Shown: positions 26,723 to 36,037 of the stretch, in pieces
Layout: each line of letters begins with the position of its first letter
Position numbering within the stretch: position 1 is the first letter of the stretch
Assembly (NCBI GenBank): GCA_964608915.1
Contig: CAZSQA010000021.1
Span: 44,221-108,220 of the forward strand
Reading direction: 5' to 3'
Length of the DNA stretch: 64,000 bases
From: QWQI01 sp964608915
GTDB taxonomy: Bacteria; Planctomycetota; Planctomycetia; Isosphaerales; Isosphaeraceae
Notes under the pieces: generated by a model
Databases searched by the model: none
The model's input: only the letters and a program-made list of their open reading frames with translations
Told to the model about the DNA's origin: nothing
Program-made: the position numbers and the translations under genes

Positions 26723-29035
26723 TCAGAGGCCGGGCAACCAGTCGCCGCCGATCGTCACGCCAGTCGGATTCGACAACTTCTCCGACTGAGCGGCAGTCAC
26801 CGATGTCGTTAGGCCGCGATTGATCGTGATGTTCGAGCCGCCGAGCACGAGAATGCCAGGCGAATCCGGCCCGCTGGTCGCGATCGAACCGGTGATCAGA
26901 ACGGTGATGTTATTGCCGTCGATCACGATGCCCGGGGAACCTCTGCCGGTGGTGACGACGTAACCGTCGATCTCGACGAAGATATCATTGCCGATGATGC
27001 TGATGCCCTCGGAGCCCACGCCGGCTGTCTCGATCTTGCCGGTCGTTCTCGAAACGATCGAAACGCCACTGTATGAGATACCCTCGGAGTTGGCGGCACT
27101 GGTCTGGATATCGCCATCGATATTGGCGGAAGTCATGGCGACGCCCAGGCCCGTGATCGATATTCCTTCGGAATTGAAGCCGCTCGTCGTGATCGAGCCA
27201 CCTGTCATATTCAGCGTGATTCCGTTGCCGGCGACCGAGATCCCTTCCGAATTCTCGCCTCTCGTGGTGATGTTCGAAGAGACGTTCAGGGTCGATCCCT
27301 TCGCCGTGATCGAAATGCCTTCAGCCTTCTTGCCGCCGGTGAGGATTGTGGCGGACACGGTCGAAGTGAGGTTGCCGCCGGTGCCGTCAGGAAGTGCCGA
27401 GAGGGAGACGCCCTCGGAATTTTCTCCGAGTGTCGAGATCGAACCGGCGATGGTCGAAACGATATCGCCGCCCGAGATCGAAATTCCCTCCGAGTCGTTC
27501 CCGAACGATTCGAAATTGGCGTTGACGTCGAGCTTGCCGGTGAGGGCCGTGATCGACATGAATTCCGACTCCCGTTCATGGGTTCTGTAATCGCCCTGAA
27601 CGCTGGCCGTGAAGCGATTCGCCGGGTCGGAGCTCTTCAGCCCCGAAATCGAAAAGATCTCGGACTGGACTCCGAAAGTCTCGGCGGAGGCTGCGGCGAT
27701 GAGCGTCAGGTCGTCGCCCGACATCGAAACGTATTCGGCATTGCCGGCCCGGCCTTCAAACCTGCCGGTGACTGTGACTTTCGACCTGACGCCGACGACC
27801 GAAATGCCCTCGTTATTGCCAAAGTCTCGGCCAGGTTCGTCAGCGGCGGCCGCCAGACCGACGACCTCCGAATGGATATAGCCGGAGTTTTCGACGACGG
27901 CATTGTCGCCCCGGATTTCGATTCCGGGTGAATTGTTGCCGCCCAGGTGCATTTCGCCGGTATTGGTGACGGTCGCGTACGAACCGTCGATGAAGACCGC
28001 AGGCGCGTTGTTGCCGAGTACGGTGTCGATAACGCCGTGGTTGACGACGGAGATCACGTTGCCCTTGCCGTAAACCACGCCCTTTTCGGTCACGAGATCA
28101 CCGCTGACCCTGCCGGTTTCGGTGATCGTGAGAATAGCCCGGCCGTCGAGTTCGATCGGGCCGTGTTTGCCGTCAATGACGATATTGCCCGAGTTGGATC
28201 GGACATAATCGAACGTGTTGCCGAAGGCGTCGCGAACGACCGAGCCGCCGGGCACCTGAATCGCATGGGATGGATCGCCGATCAGGACGACTTCGGCACC
28301 GTTCAGATTTCTGTCGGCCACGTAAACGAATCTGGCCAGCCTGGAGACACGGTTGCCGCCATTGCCGGGCACGTATCGCAGCTCGACTTCCTGACCGTCG
28401 ACGGTCGCCTTGATCGTCGGCAAAGCCGCTGCCTGAGCTGACGCCGAGATTCCACTGCCACGCACGGCGACAGGTCTGTCGAAACGCGCCACGACCGAGA
28501 GTCGATTACCATGTGTCACGAAATCGCCGATTTCGACGATTTGCGGGCCGGTGCCGTCCACTCGCAGATGGCCGGTGCGCACGGGGGGAATGGCATCGCT
28601 GGCCGCATGGCCGTTCAGGCTCCGCACGCTGCCGCCGAAGTCGAAGTCGTAAAGCCCGGTGCGATCGTCTTTTCTGCCGACGCGAACGCCGTCGGTGTCG
28701 ATGTCGTTATCCGTGACCAGCATCCGAAATACGATCGCACGGGTGCCGCTGCCGGAAACATAGGCGGCTTCGCGTCGTCCGATGCCGACTTCGACCGGAA
28801 TCACGGCGTCCGGGTCGACATTCACCCGTTCGTCGAACTTCAGGACGAACGTCATCGCCTGGTTCGTGCCGAACGTGCGAGGTGGCGGCACGTTGACGGA
28901 CTGCACCCAGGGGGCATCGGCGACGTTCACCGCCATGAGCGAACGCGTTTCGAGACCCTCGACCGAAATTCGAGCGTTCCCGCGTTTCGGACTTCGTCGT
29001 TCACTGACACGGCCGACCGGTCGTTTTTTGATCAT
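26723..29035 (-). CDS. Large surface protein with LEPR-XLL-like motif and SEGIS beta-solenoid repeats
   Basis: The protein is 770 residues from the ATG at 29035, which has AGGGGGA upstream; an ATG at 29065 would add ten. The basic N-terminus runs into ISVEGLETRSLMA, matching the planctomycete extracellular LEPR-XLL-type motif. Residues about 30-310 resemble adhesin-like beta domains (APWVQSVNVP, FDRPVAV). From about 350 to 750 there are some 15 coils with the core pattern [S/N][E/P]G[I/V]x[I/V]xG about every 27 residues, for example SEGISITG, SEGISVAG and SPGIVIDG. This predicts a long beta-solenoid on the cell surface. No enzymatic motif is seen. Confidence 0.85.
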   Translation of the reverse strand: MIKKRPVGRVSERRSPKRGNARISVEGLETRSLMAVNVADAPWVQSVNVPPPRTFGTNQAMTFVLKFDERVNVDPDAVIPVEVGIGRREAAYVSGSGTRAIVFRMLVTDNDIDTDGVRVGRKDDRTGLYDFDFGGSVRSLNGHAASDAIPPVRTGHLRVDGTGPQIVEIGDFVTHGNRLSVVARFDRPVAVRGSGISASAQAAALPTIKATVDGQEVELRYVPGNGGNRVSRLARFVYVADRNLNGAEVVLIGDPSHAIQVPGGSVVRDAFGNTFDYVRSNSGNIVIDGKHGPIELDGRAILTITETGRVSGDLVTEKGVVYGKGNVISVVNHGVIDTVLGNNAPAVFIDGSYATVTNTGEMHLGGNNSPGIEIRGDNAVVENSGYIHSEVVGLAAAADEPGRDFGNNEGISVVGVRSKVTVTGRFEGRAGNAEYVSMSGDDLTLIAAASAETFGVQSEIFSISGLKSSDPANRFTASVQGDYRTHERESEFMSITALTGKLDVNANFESFGNDSEGISISGGDIVSTIAGSISTLGENSEGVSLSALPDGTGGNLTSTVSATILTGGKKAEGISITAKGSTLNVSSNITTRGENSEGISVAGNGITLNMTGGSITTSGFNSEGISITGLGVAMTSANIDGDIQTSAANSEGISYSGVSIVSRTTGKIETAGVGSEGISIIGNDIFVEIDGYVVTTGRGSPGIVIDGNNITVLITGSIATSGPDSPGILVLGGSNITINRGLTTSVTAAQSEKLSNPTGVTIGGDWLPGL

Positions 29036-29320
29036 GAGATATGCGATCCCCCTGTCGATTGTCATTTCGGGTATGAATTCCGGCTTCTGGATTTCCGGAA
29101 TAGTGTAACGTTCTTACCTCAATGCGGTCAGTGAGTTCGATTCGGATGATCCGAAATCGCACCATCCCACGCGAACAGGATCGTGCTGCATTTACCCGAC
29201 CGGGCGACGCAATACTCAAACTGCCATGCTGACGAAACGTTTACGACAGCGAAATCACATTTGTTCGATTCGAAATCCATCGACGTAATCGGACGATTCA
29301 AGAGGCCAGATCAGGCGTGA

Positions 29321-29785
29321 TTATGAATGATCGGACCTGCTTGCATCGACGTGCGAATCGCCTGGATCAGATTTCGCGAGAAATGGTTTCGAAGTCCAGG
29401 CGAAAATCAGAGTGCCGAGGAAGCTGACGAACCAGGCGAAAATCGAGAGTGCGATCACTCCGAAGGCCACTGAACCCAGCCACTTCGAAAGCGGCATCTG
29501 GCCGAACTTGACTGAGAGGTCGTTCACGACGAACCTGAATCGACCGAGCGTCAGCACGAGAGGAATCAGGCCGATCCACAAAATGCCCCAGATCGAGAAG
29601 GCGAATGCACGCTTTCTTTCGCCAGCGGCGAAAACGTACGGATGCGGCCGAATGGCATAACGCAACGAGCGTATTGCGTCTCGCAGCAAGTAAATTTGGG
29701 GGAAGTAAGTGACACGATCGTCGTTCACCATGCCTCGCCTGGCCTTTCGGGCGTCGGCCTTCGCCCGGGAAAAAGCGGCGTCCAT
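29321..29785 (-). CDS. Small membrane protein of unknown function
   Basis: A 154-residue protein (ATG at 29785; an internal ATG at 29731 is also plausible). Two strong membrane helices lie at about 64-84 (FSIWGILWIGLIPLVLTLG) and 103-130 (WLGSVAFGVIALSIFAWF). The N-terminus is basic and the tail hydrophilic. It has no recognisable domain. It lies downstream of the PDZ protein gene on the same strand, with a gap of about 57 bases. Confidence 0.65.
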   Translation of the reverse strand: MDAAFSRAKADARKARRGMVNDDRVTYFPQIYLLRDAIRSLRYAIRPHPYVFAAGERKRAFAFSIWGILWIGLIPLVLTLGRFRFVVNDLSVKFGQMPLSKWLGSVAFGVIALSIFAWFVSFLGTLIFAWTSKPFLAKSDPGDSHVDASRSDHS

Positions 29786-29842
29786 CGCTCAATCCCGGGT
29801 CGATGCAGCTCGTTTCGGCGAATTGCCGGATGGCCGATCGGA

Positions 29843-31282
29843 TCAGCGGCTGCCGAACGGAACCTGAACCTTCTGCCGGCTGTTGCCTTTTTTCAGGACC
29901 AGTTCGACGGTGCCGCGAGACTGGTTCACGATGCTGTCGAATTCTTCCGGGTTGAAAACGATGGTGTCGTTGACGGCTTCGACGATGTCGCCGACACGCA
30001 GGCCCGCCCGCTCCGCAGCGCTGCCCCGATCGACCTGGGAAATCCGCAGAGTCGGGATCTCCTGAAAATCGACCGACTCGACCGTGATCCCCAGCGGTCC
30101 GGTCGCCGTGGGGGCCAGATTCGGCCGGTTCGCCGGTGCCGCGGCGCCCGGGGCGGCCCCCAGCGCGACCTTGACGGGCACGCTTTTGCCTGAACGCACG
30201 TCGCGTACCGTCAGAGTGGCCTGGCCGCCCGCCTGGGCAAGGACGCGATTCAAGCTCGCCAGGTCAGCCACGACGCGGCCGTCGATCCCGACGATCAGGT
30301 CGCCCACCTCGAAGCCCGCTTCCTGAGCGGGGCCGCCGGCTGTCAGGCTGGTGACTTTCCAGCCCGGCTTGCCGTTGACGGGCACGCTTTCGAGCGTCGC
30401 TCCCAGGCGGTCCACCGCGCCGCCGGGGTTGCTCGGCACGGGCTCGACCGGTGGCACCGGCGCTGGCCGGCCAGGTTCGGCCGGCGTTCGGCCAGCCACG
30501 ACTTTTCCGCCCAGGTTGACTTTCACTTCGGTGGCGCGCTGCTCACCCTTGCCGACGATGATCATCGGCACGACGGGGGAGTTGTCGCGCATCAGTTCGG
30601 CCAGGTCATCAAGGCTCGTCAGCGGCGAATTGGCGGCTCCGATGATCACGTCGCCGACTTCGAATCCGGCCGCGGCACCTGGGCCATCCGGCTTGACGGA
30701 CGTGATCCGCACCACGATCCGGTCGCCGCCGGCGTTGATGATGTCGCCACCGATGCCCAGAGTCTCCAGCGCACTCGCCGCAGGCCGGGGCATCGACGGA
30801 GCGCCCGCCACTTCCGCCGCACCACCCGCGGCCGGGGCGGGGTCATCGGGGCTGGCGGGGGCGAGTTCGTTCGAAGTGACGTCGAACCAGTCCGGGAACG
30901 AACCGACCCAGCCGCCCTGATTGCGCGGATAGAGAAAAGCCCGGATTTTCGTACGCTCCGCCGGGGGCTGACGATGGCCCAGGCCGCCCGGCAGTTCCTG
31001 CAGGTGGACGTAGATCCGTTCGTCCGGTGCGGGCACGAGCACACGGCCACGATTACGCGACTGGGGGCCGACCCGGGCGTCGTCCACGGCGATTTCGACG
31101 AGTATGTCCGCCTGGCTTTGACGCGAGCTGCGGAAGACTTCCTTGACCACGCCATCGACGATCAGGACGGCCTCCTGCTTATTCTGAGGCACTCCCTGTG
31201 CCTGAATCGAAGGCAGCGGTGCGTGAATGAGTGCGATCGCAGTCGGCAGTGTCGCCGTGAACCAGAGGCCGAGTCGAGACAT
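29843..31282 (-). CDS. Exported protein with three PDZ domains
   Basis: A 479-residue protein from the ATG at 31282, with GGGAGAA upstream and a signal peptide ending near SIQAQG. An N-terminal domain of about 130 residues is unassigned. Three PDZ domains follow, recognised by VTSVKPDGPGAAAGFEVGD, VTSLTAGGPAQEAGFEVGD and ISQVDRGSAAERAGLRVGD-type segments at about 205-290, 310-395 and 415-479. Pro/Ala-rich linkers separate them. There is no protease domain (no GNSGG), so it is not DegP-like; it is probably a periplasmic scaffold. It follows aroA on the same strand. Confidence 0.85.
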   Translation of the reverse strand: MSRLGLWFTATLPTAIALIHAPLPSIQAQGVPQNKQEAVLIVDGVVKEVFRSSRQSQADILVEIAVDDARVGPQSRNRGRVLVPAPDERIYVHLQELPGGLGHRQPPAERTKIRAFLYPRNQGGWVGSFPDWFDVTSNELAPASPDDPAPAAGGAAEVAGAPSMPRPAASALETLGIGGDIINAGGDRIVVRITSVKPDGPGAAAGFEVGDVIIGAANSPLTSLDDLAELMRDNSPVVPMIIVGKGEQRATEVKVNLGGKVVAGRTPAEPGRPAPVPPVEPVPSNPGGAVDRLGATLESVPVNGKPGWKVTSLTAGGPAQEAGFEVGDLIVGIDGRVVADLASLNRVLAQAGGQATLTVRDVRSGKSVPVKVALGAAPGAAAPANRPNLAPTATGPLGITVESVDFQEIPTLRISQVDRGSAAERAGLRVGDIVEAVNDTIVFNPEEFDSIVNQSRGTVELVLKKGNSRQKVQVPFGSR

Positions 31283-31352
31283 GATGCGAATTCTCCCAGT
31301 AGACGAAAACGAAATCACGGGAAAGCCGGCCCGGCTCGCCGAGCAAGACGGC

Positions 31353-32651
31353 TTATCTGCCCAGAGCCTTCTCAAGATCCTTCCAGTATTCGGGATACGT
31401 CTTGCCCACGCAACCGGGGTCAAGTATGACGGTGCCCGGAATTCTTGTGCCGGCCAGAGCGAACGACATGGCCATGCGATGGTCGTCGTACGTGGCGACC
31501 GTGGCTGGCTTCAGCGAATCAGGCGGTGGCGGCAGGATCGTCAGGCCGTCGTAATGCTCGATAACTTCGGCCCCGAACTTACGGAGCTCGGTCGCGACGG
31601 CCCCGATCCGGTCCGTCTCCTTGTGCCGGATGTGCGCCACATTGCGGATACGCGTCGGGCCGCTGGCGAACAGGGCGACGACGGCCAGCGTCATCACGGT
31701 GTCGCTGATGGCGTTCATGTCAACGTCGACACCCTTCAGCGGCCCGCCGTAAACCGTCGTTTTCGTGTCGGTCAGCTCAGCCTGGCAACCCATGTGGGCC
31801 AACACCTGCACGAAGTCGAGATCGCCCTGAAGGCTGCCCTTGCCGAGCCCTTCCACCGCCACTTTACCGCCCGTGATGGCCGCCAGTGCGAAGAAGTAGG
31901 ATGCGGCCGAGGCGTCCGGCTCGATGGCGTATTCGCGGCCCATGTAATGGCCAGGCTTCACGACGAATCGCTTGTTCTTGCGATTGTCGGTCCTTACGCC
32001 GAAGGCCTTCATCACGGCCAGGGTCATCGTGACGTAAGGCACACTGACGAGCTGGCCTTCGACTTCGATCTCCGAAGCGTTGCGTCCATAGGGCAGGGCC
32101 ATCAAAAGCCCGGAAAGGAACTGGCTGGAGATGTCGCCGCGGACGGTCACGAAGCCGCCGTCGAGACCGTCGGCATCGAGCGACACGGGCGGGCAGCCGT
32201 TGCCGGTCTCGCTGCGTGCGATCGCGCCGAGACGATTCAGGGCGCTGAGCAGGTCGCCGATCGGACGTTGCCGCATGCGGGCTGTGCCGTCCAGCCTGAA
32301 TTTGCCATGACCCACAGCCAGCATGGCCGTGAGGAACCGCAGCGAAGTGCCGGAATTGGCGAGGTCGAGCTCCGCAGTGCTGGCCGGGATGCCGCCGGAC
32401 TGCCCTTCGACTTCGATCGTTCGTTTGGCCGGATTGTGAGTCGTCGGGATGCCGACTGTGTTAAGGGCCCGGATGAGGACCTGCGTGTCCTGACTGTCCA
32501 GGGCACCGGTCAGGCGGGATTTGCCCTCGGCCAGGGCGGCGACGATCAGGGCGCGATTCGTGATGCTTTTCGAACCGGGAACGCGGACTGTGGCTTTCAG
32601 GTTCGATCCTTCGAACGGGCGTATGGCAAGACTTTCGACGGGTTCGGACAT
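31353..32651 (-). CDS. aroA: 3-phosphoshikimate 1-carboxyvinyltransferase (EPSP synthase)
   Basis: A 432-residue cytosolic enzyme of the shikimate pathway joining phosphoenolpyruvate to shikimate-3-phosphate. Motifs: VPGSKSITNRALI near the N-terminus, LANSGTSLRFLTAML around 95-110, RMRQRPIGDLL, and RHKETDRIGA near 340. The length matches the family. It follows the DUF167 gene after five bases, itself overlapping yggS, so the three form one minus-strand operon. In the PEP-site motif LANSGTSLRF replaces the more usual GNAGTAMRP, as in class II-like enzymes. Confidence 0.95.
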   Translation of the reverse strand: MSEPVESLAIRPFEGSNLKATVRVPGSKSITNRALIVAALAEGKSRLTGALDSQDTQVLIRALNTVGIPTTHNPAKRTIEVEGQSGGIPASTAELDLANSGTSLRFLTAMLAVGHGKFRLDGTARMRQRPIGDLLSALNRLGAIARSETGNGCPPVSLDADGLDGGFVTVRGDISSQFLSGLLMALPYGRNASEIEVEGQLVSVPYVTMTLAVMKAFGVRTDNRKNKRFVVKPGHYMGREYAIEPDASAASYFFALAAITGGKVAVEGLGKGSLQGDLDFVQVLAHMGCQAELTDTKTTVYGGPLKGVDVDMNAISDTVMTLAVVALFASGPTRIRNVAHIRHKETDRIGAVATELRKFGAEVIEHYDGLTILPPPPDSLKPATVATYDDHRMAMSFALAGTRIPGTVILDPGCVGKTYPEYWKDLEKALGR

Positions 32652-32656
32652 GTTCT

Positions 32657-33007
32657 TCAGACGCTCGGTTCGGTTCTTTTTCCAGTGGATTCGGGATCGA
32701 TGTCCCGCAGGATCGCAATCAGCGATCGCCCCAGCTCTTCGGTCGACATCCCGATGATATCGAAAACCTTGCGACGATCGGAACGGCCTTGCGCCAAACG
32801 GATGCGATTCTCCCGGACGCCAAGCACTTCCGCCAGCAGTTCGATGAGAGCATCGTTCGCCCGGCCATCCGCAGGGGGTGCGGAAACGGCGATTTTGAGT
32901 GCTCCGTCGTGCACACCGACGACCCGGGCTTTGCGAGCCCCAGGCTGGGCCCGCACGGCCACTGACGCTCCGTCGGCGGTCGCGCGAATCTGGGGCAGGG
33001 GCGTCAT
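32657..33007 (-). CDS. DUF167/YggU family protein
   Basis: A 116-residue protein with the family pattern VRAQPGARKARVVGVHDGALKIAVSAPPADGRAND, in which PPADGRAN is diagnostic, followed by LAEVLGVRENRIRLAQG. The C-terminal roughly 40 residues (ending GKRTEPSV) extend beyond the core. The function is unknown, although the family often sits beside yggS, as here. The start overlaps the yggS stop by four bases. Confidence 0.88.
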   Translation of the reverse strand: MTPLPQIRATADGASVAVRAQPGARKARVVGVHDGALKIAVSAPPADGRANDALIELLAEVLGVRENRIRLAQGRSDRRKVFDIIGMSTEELGRSLIAILRDIDPESTGKRTEPSV

Positions 33008-33717
33008 GGCGGGTTCATCCCTTCGAAAAGAAGAGAACCGACCCGCACGTGCGTCGCCCCTTCGGCGATGGCCGCTTCGAAATCGCCCGACATGCCCATC
33101 GACAAATCCGTGAGCATCAGGCCGGATTCCCGGTTCAAGCGATCTCGCAACTCGCGCAGTGCCGCGAACGCGGGCCTGGCCGTTTCGGAGTCGGTGCCCA
33201 GGGCTGCCATCGTCATCACCCCGGTCAGAGGAATTTTCGACTGCTCAACGATCTCCCTGATCCGATCGGCCTCGGCCCGAATGGTCTCGGCTGTCCATCC
33301 ATGTTTGGATGCTTCGCCTGACATGTTCACCTGCAGGCAGATTCGCTCAAGCCGATTCGCCCCGGCCATCTGGGCGGCGATTTCCGCCAGCAGCTTCAGG
33401 CTGTCCACCGCGTGGATCATCGTCACTAGCGGCAGGGTCTTCTTGAGTTTGTTCGTCTGGAGGTGGCCGATGGCGTGCCAGCGAATTTCGGAGTGACCGG
33501 AGAGTTCGGCGGCTTTCGACCAAAGCTCCTGCGGATAGTTTTCGCCCAGATCGAGCTGGCCGATCGTGGCCAGGTGCCGGGCGTATTCCGCGGGTGTCCG
33601 CTTCGTCACGGCGATCAGCGTCACCGAGCCGTGCGGGCGTCCGGCGGCGGCTTCCGCCTGGCCGATTCGGTCTCGGACACGTTTCAGGTTTTCTTCGAGT
33701 TTCGAGAGCGCGGACAT
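33004..33717 (-). CDS. yggS: PLP homeostasis protein YggS/PLPBP
   Basis: A 237-residue alanine-racemase-like single-domain protein that binds pyridoxal phosphate and balances vitamin B6 and amino-acid pools. The PLP lysine lies in LIAVTKRTP (about 34-42). Other signatures are LGENYPQEL, HAIGHLQTNK and the C-terminal LSMGMSGDFEAAI...GATHVRVGS. It is the first gene of yggS-DUF167-aroA and is divergent from a small membrane protein gene. Confidence 0.95.
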   Translation of the reverse strand: MSALSKLEENLKRVRDRIGQAEAAAGRPHGSVTLIAVTKRTPAEYARHLATIGQLDLGENYPQELWSKAAELSGHSEIRWHAIGHLQTNKLKKTLPLVTMIHAVDSLKLLAEIAAQMAGANRLERICLQVNMSGEASKHGWTAETIRAEADRIREIVEQSKIPLTGVMTMAALGTDSETARPAFAALRELRDRLNRESGLMLTDLSMGMSGDFEAAIAEGATHVRVGSLLFEGMNPP

Positions 33718-33855
33718 GTTTTCGGGAACGACGGCGAAAGGGCAGATACGAACGATCTGTTCGACACGAACGGCGTTCGTGTGGATATACTATCGTGCGG
33801 ACGCGGGATCGAGTAAGCCCCGCGACGAATCGAATCTCAGGAAAGGCGTAAGGCC

Positions 33856-34056
33856 ATGTCTTCGGGGCGCGTGTTCTTGATGCTGCTGGGCATCGTGGCG
33901 GGGCTGTTCTTGATCGGTCAGCTCGTTCTGGGCCAGTTGATACTCTCCGGACGCGTGAACCTCGTAAAGGCTCACCAGCATTCCGGATATACGACCGTCG
34001 TGCTCAGCCTGGTCTATGTCATTCTGAGCCTGCGCGCACTTTCGCGCAAGAGCTGA
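33856..34056 (+). CDS. Small membrane protein of unknown function
   Basis: A 66-residue protein with a GGAAAGGCGTAAGG ribosome-binding region. Two membrane helices are predicted at about 5-30 and 44-60. The loop between them is short and contains HQHSGYTT. No family is recognised. The good ribosome-binding site and protein-like composition argue for a real gene. It is convergent with the glycosyltransferase gene. Confidence 0.65.
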   Translation: MSSGRVFLMLLGIVAGLFLIGQLVLGQLILSGRVNLVKAHQHSGYTTVVLSLVYVILSLRALSRKS

Positions 34057-34128
34057 CTTCACGTCCGCCGATCATGGGGCCGTCGCGATTTCGGCGATCG
34101 ACGCCGGAACCGCGACGTTCGTTTTGCG

Positions 34129-35871
34129 TCATCTCCGCACGGGGGCCGTATCCAGCAGCGCCTGACGCAGAGCCCCGCCGGGCAGGCGGGCCAGCCTGTG
34201 CGCCGGGTCCGTCGTGAGCAAAGCCACCACGATCTTCCGCCGCTTGCCGCGGTCCCAGTCATAGGCCTCGATATCGGCCAGGACCTGATATCGCAGTTCG
34301 CCGTCCGCATCGAGTTTTTCGATTTCTCGTGGACTGAGGGGCACGATCATCGCCCCTTCACGGTCGATCAGTTCCCTGATGTCCTTTTGCCGCCTCACGA
34401 TCGGTACGGGCTTGTCGCTCTTGAGGGCGTGAATGACGCTCGGGTCCCGATACTCCGCCAGGGCCACGGCGACGGGTATCCGGGCGGTCGCTTCTCGTAA
34501 AGTCTCAGCCACCCGCACCGCGAGCCGCGATGATTCGTAAGCCGGCAGAAGCCAGGCCAGAATCGCCAGGAGCGTGACGGCCCAGCCGATCGACGATGAG
34601 CGGATCGCGATGCCCCACTGCCCGTCACGAATGGCCGGGATGCTGCGATAGAGCACGACTCCCATAGCTGCTACGATGACGGCGCAGGGGGCCGCTGCCA
34701 TGCGCGGAAATGCCCAGGCAAGCCCCGATGCGGCCAGAATCAGGGCGACCGACAGGGAATTCAGCGAGACCCGCAGAAACCGGCCGTATCGCAGCAGATT
34801 CGGTCGAAGGGTGGAGCGTTCGAGTTCGGCGACCTGAACGCCCACGAGAATCGCCAGTGCGGCGTAGCCCGGATAGTGATAGTGCACGAGCTTCGTCGAA
34901 ATGAGTTCCAGAACGATGAGCGGCCCCGCGGCATAGCCGAGCAGAAAAGCCGCTCGAGGATCCGTGTGGCGGATCGACCAGGCATTTTTCAGCGCCCCGG
35001 GCAGGAAGATGATCCAGGGCAGGAACAGCGGAACCAGCATCGCCAGGTAGTATCCCGGGAACCCGCCGTGGCCTTCGGCCGGTGCGATCGTCCTTCCCAG
35101 AAATTCGCGGCCGACGGCGAACCGGAGAAATTCGCCCTGGGTTCGATAAGTGACCGCGACCAGCCAGGGCGCGACGATCGCCGCGACGATCGACAGCCCC
35201 TCGCGCGGACGAAGCCAGGCAGCCGGAACGCGCACGCCCGTGAAATATCGGGCGGCGGCCAGGCCCGCGACGGGAAACAGCAGGCCGACGGGCCCTTTGG
35301 TCAGAATCGAGAACCCGGCGAGAACCCAGAAAGCCCGGGCGGATCGAAGTTCGGGGCCTCCGTAAAGGCGTGTCAGGCAAAGTGTCATGCCGAGGACGAG
35401 CGCATTGAGCACGGAGTCCGTCGTGGCCATGCGCGATTCCACGACCGTCAACGGTGCCGTGGCCCACACGAACATGGCCCAGATCCCGGCCCGTCGGCCC
35501 CACCAGCGGTCTGCCAGAGAATACACGAGAACGCCCGAGATCGCGGCGGCGAGGATCGATGGCATCCGTGAGGCGAGCGGCGCATCGCCGATGGCATAAT
35601 GGAACGGTGCCATGAGCCAGTAGATCAGCACGGGCTTGTGCAGTCGCGGTTCGCCGTTGAAGGTCGGCACGAACCAGTCGCCCGAAGCGATCATCTCGCG
35701 GGTGGCCTGTGCGTATCGGGGTTCGTCACGATCGAACAGGCCGGTCTGGGCCGCTCCGGCCAGACCCATGACGAGCAGGACCCCGAAGATCGTGAAGCGA
35801 ATCCGTTCCGGGGCGATGGCCCAGCTCGAAAGGTGTCGGAATCTTTCGACCCACGACGATTCGCGCGTCAT
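34129..35871 (-). CDS. GT-C glycosyltransferase, ArnT/PMT family (GT39/GT83-like)
   Basis: A 580-residue integral membrane protein with about 11-12 hydrophobic helices. The first periplasmic loop has FDRDEPRYAQATREM followed by GDWFVPTFNGEPRLHKPVL, the acidic active-site and substrate segment of ArnT-like dolichyl/undecaprenyl-phosphate sugar transferases. The C-terminal soluble part (about 450-580) contains ALAEYRDPS and a basic end. It probably moves a sugar from an undecaprenyl carrier to lipid A or another envelope acceptor. No other LPS-modifying genes are next to it, so the acceptor is unknown. Confidence 0.88.
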   Translation of the reverse strand: MTRESSWVERFRHLSSWAIAPERIRFTIFGVLLVMGLAGAAQTGLFDRDEPRYAQATREMIASGDWFVPTFNGEPRLHKPVLIYWLMAPFHYAIGDAPLASRMPSILAAAISGVLVYSLADRWWGRRAGIWAMFVWATAPLTVVESRMATTDSVLNALVLGMTLCLTRLYGGPELRSARAFWVLAGFSILTKGPVGLLFPVAGLAAARYFTGVRVPAAWLRPREGLSIVAAIVAPWLVAVTYRTQGEFLRFAVGREFLGRTIAPAEGHGGFPGYYLAMLVPLFLPWIIFLPGALKNAWSIRHTDPRAAFLLGYAAGPLIVLELISTKLVHYHYPGYAALAILVGVQVAELERSTLRPNLLRYGRFLRVSLNSLSVALILAASGLAWAFPRMAAAPCAVIVAAMGVVLYRSIPAIRDGQWGIAIRSSSIGWAVTLLAILAWLLPAYESSRLAVRVAETLREATARIPVAVALAEYRDPSVIHALKSDKPVPIVRRQKDIRELIDREGAMIVPLSPREIEKLDADGELRYQVLADIEAYDWDRGKRRKIVVALLTTDPAHRLARLPGGALRQALLDTAPVRR

Positions 35872-36037
35872 CTTGTGCGGCCTCCGTGCCAGCGATGCTC
35901 GAGAATGGTTCGCTTCAGCCGGGAACGTGCCTGACGTTTCCGCTTCGAGTCGTTAACATAGCATGAATCGGGCGAATGGTTGAGCCCATTTCGCCGGCAC
36001 ATGCGGGATCGACGCGCGGATCGTATAAGAAAGCGAC

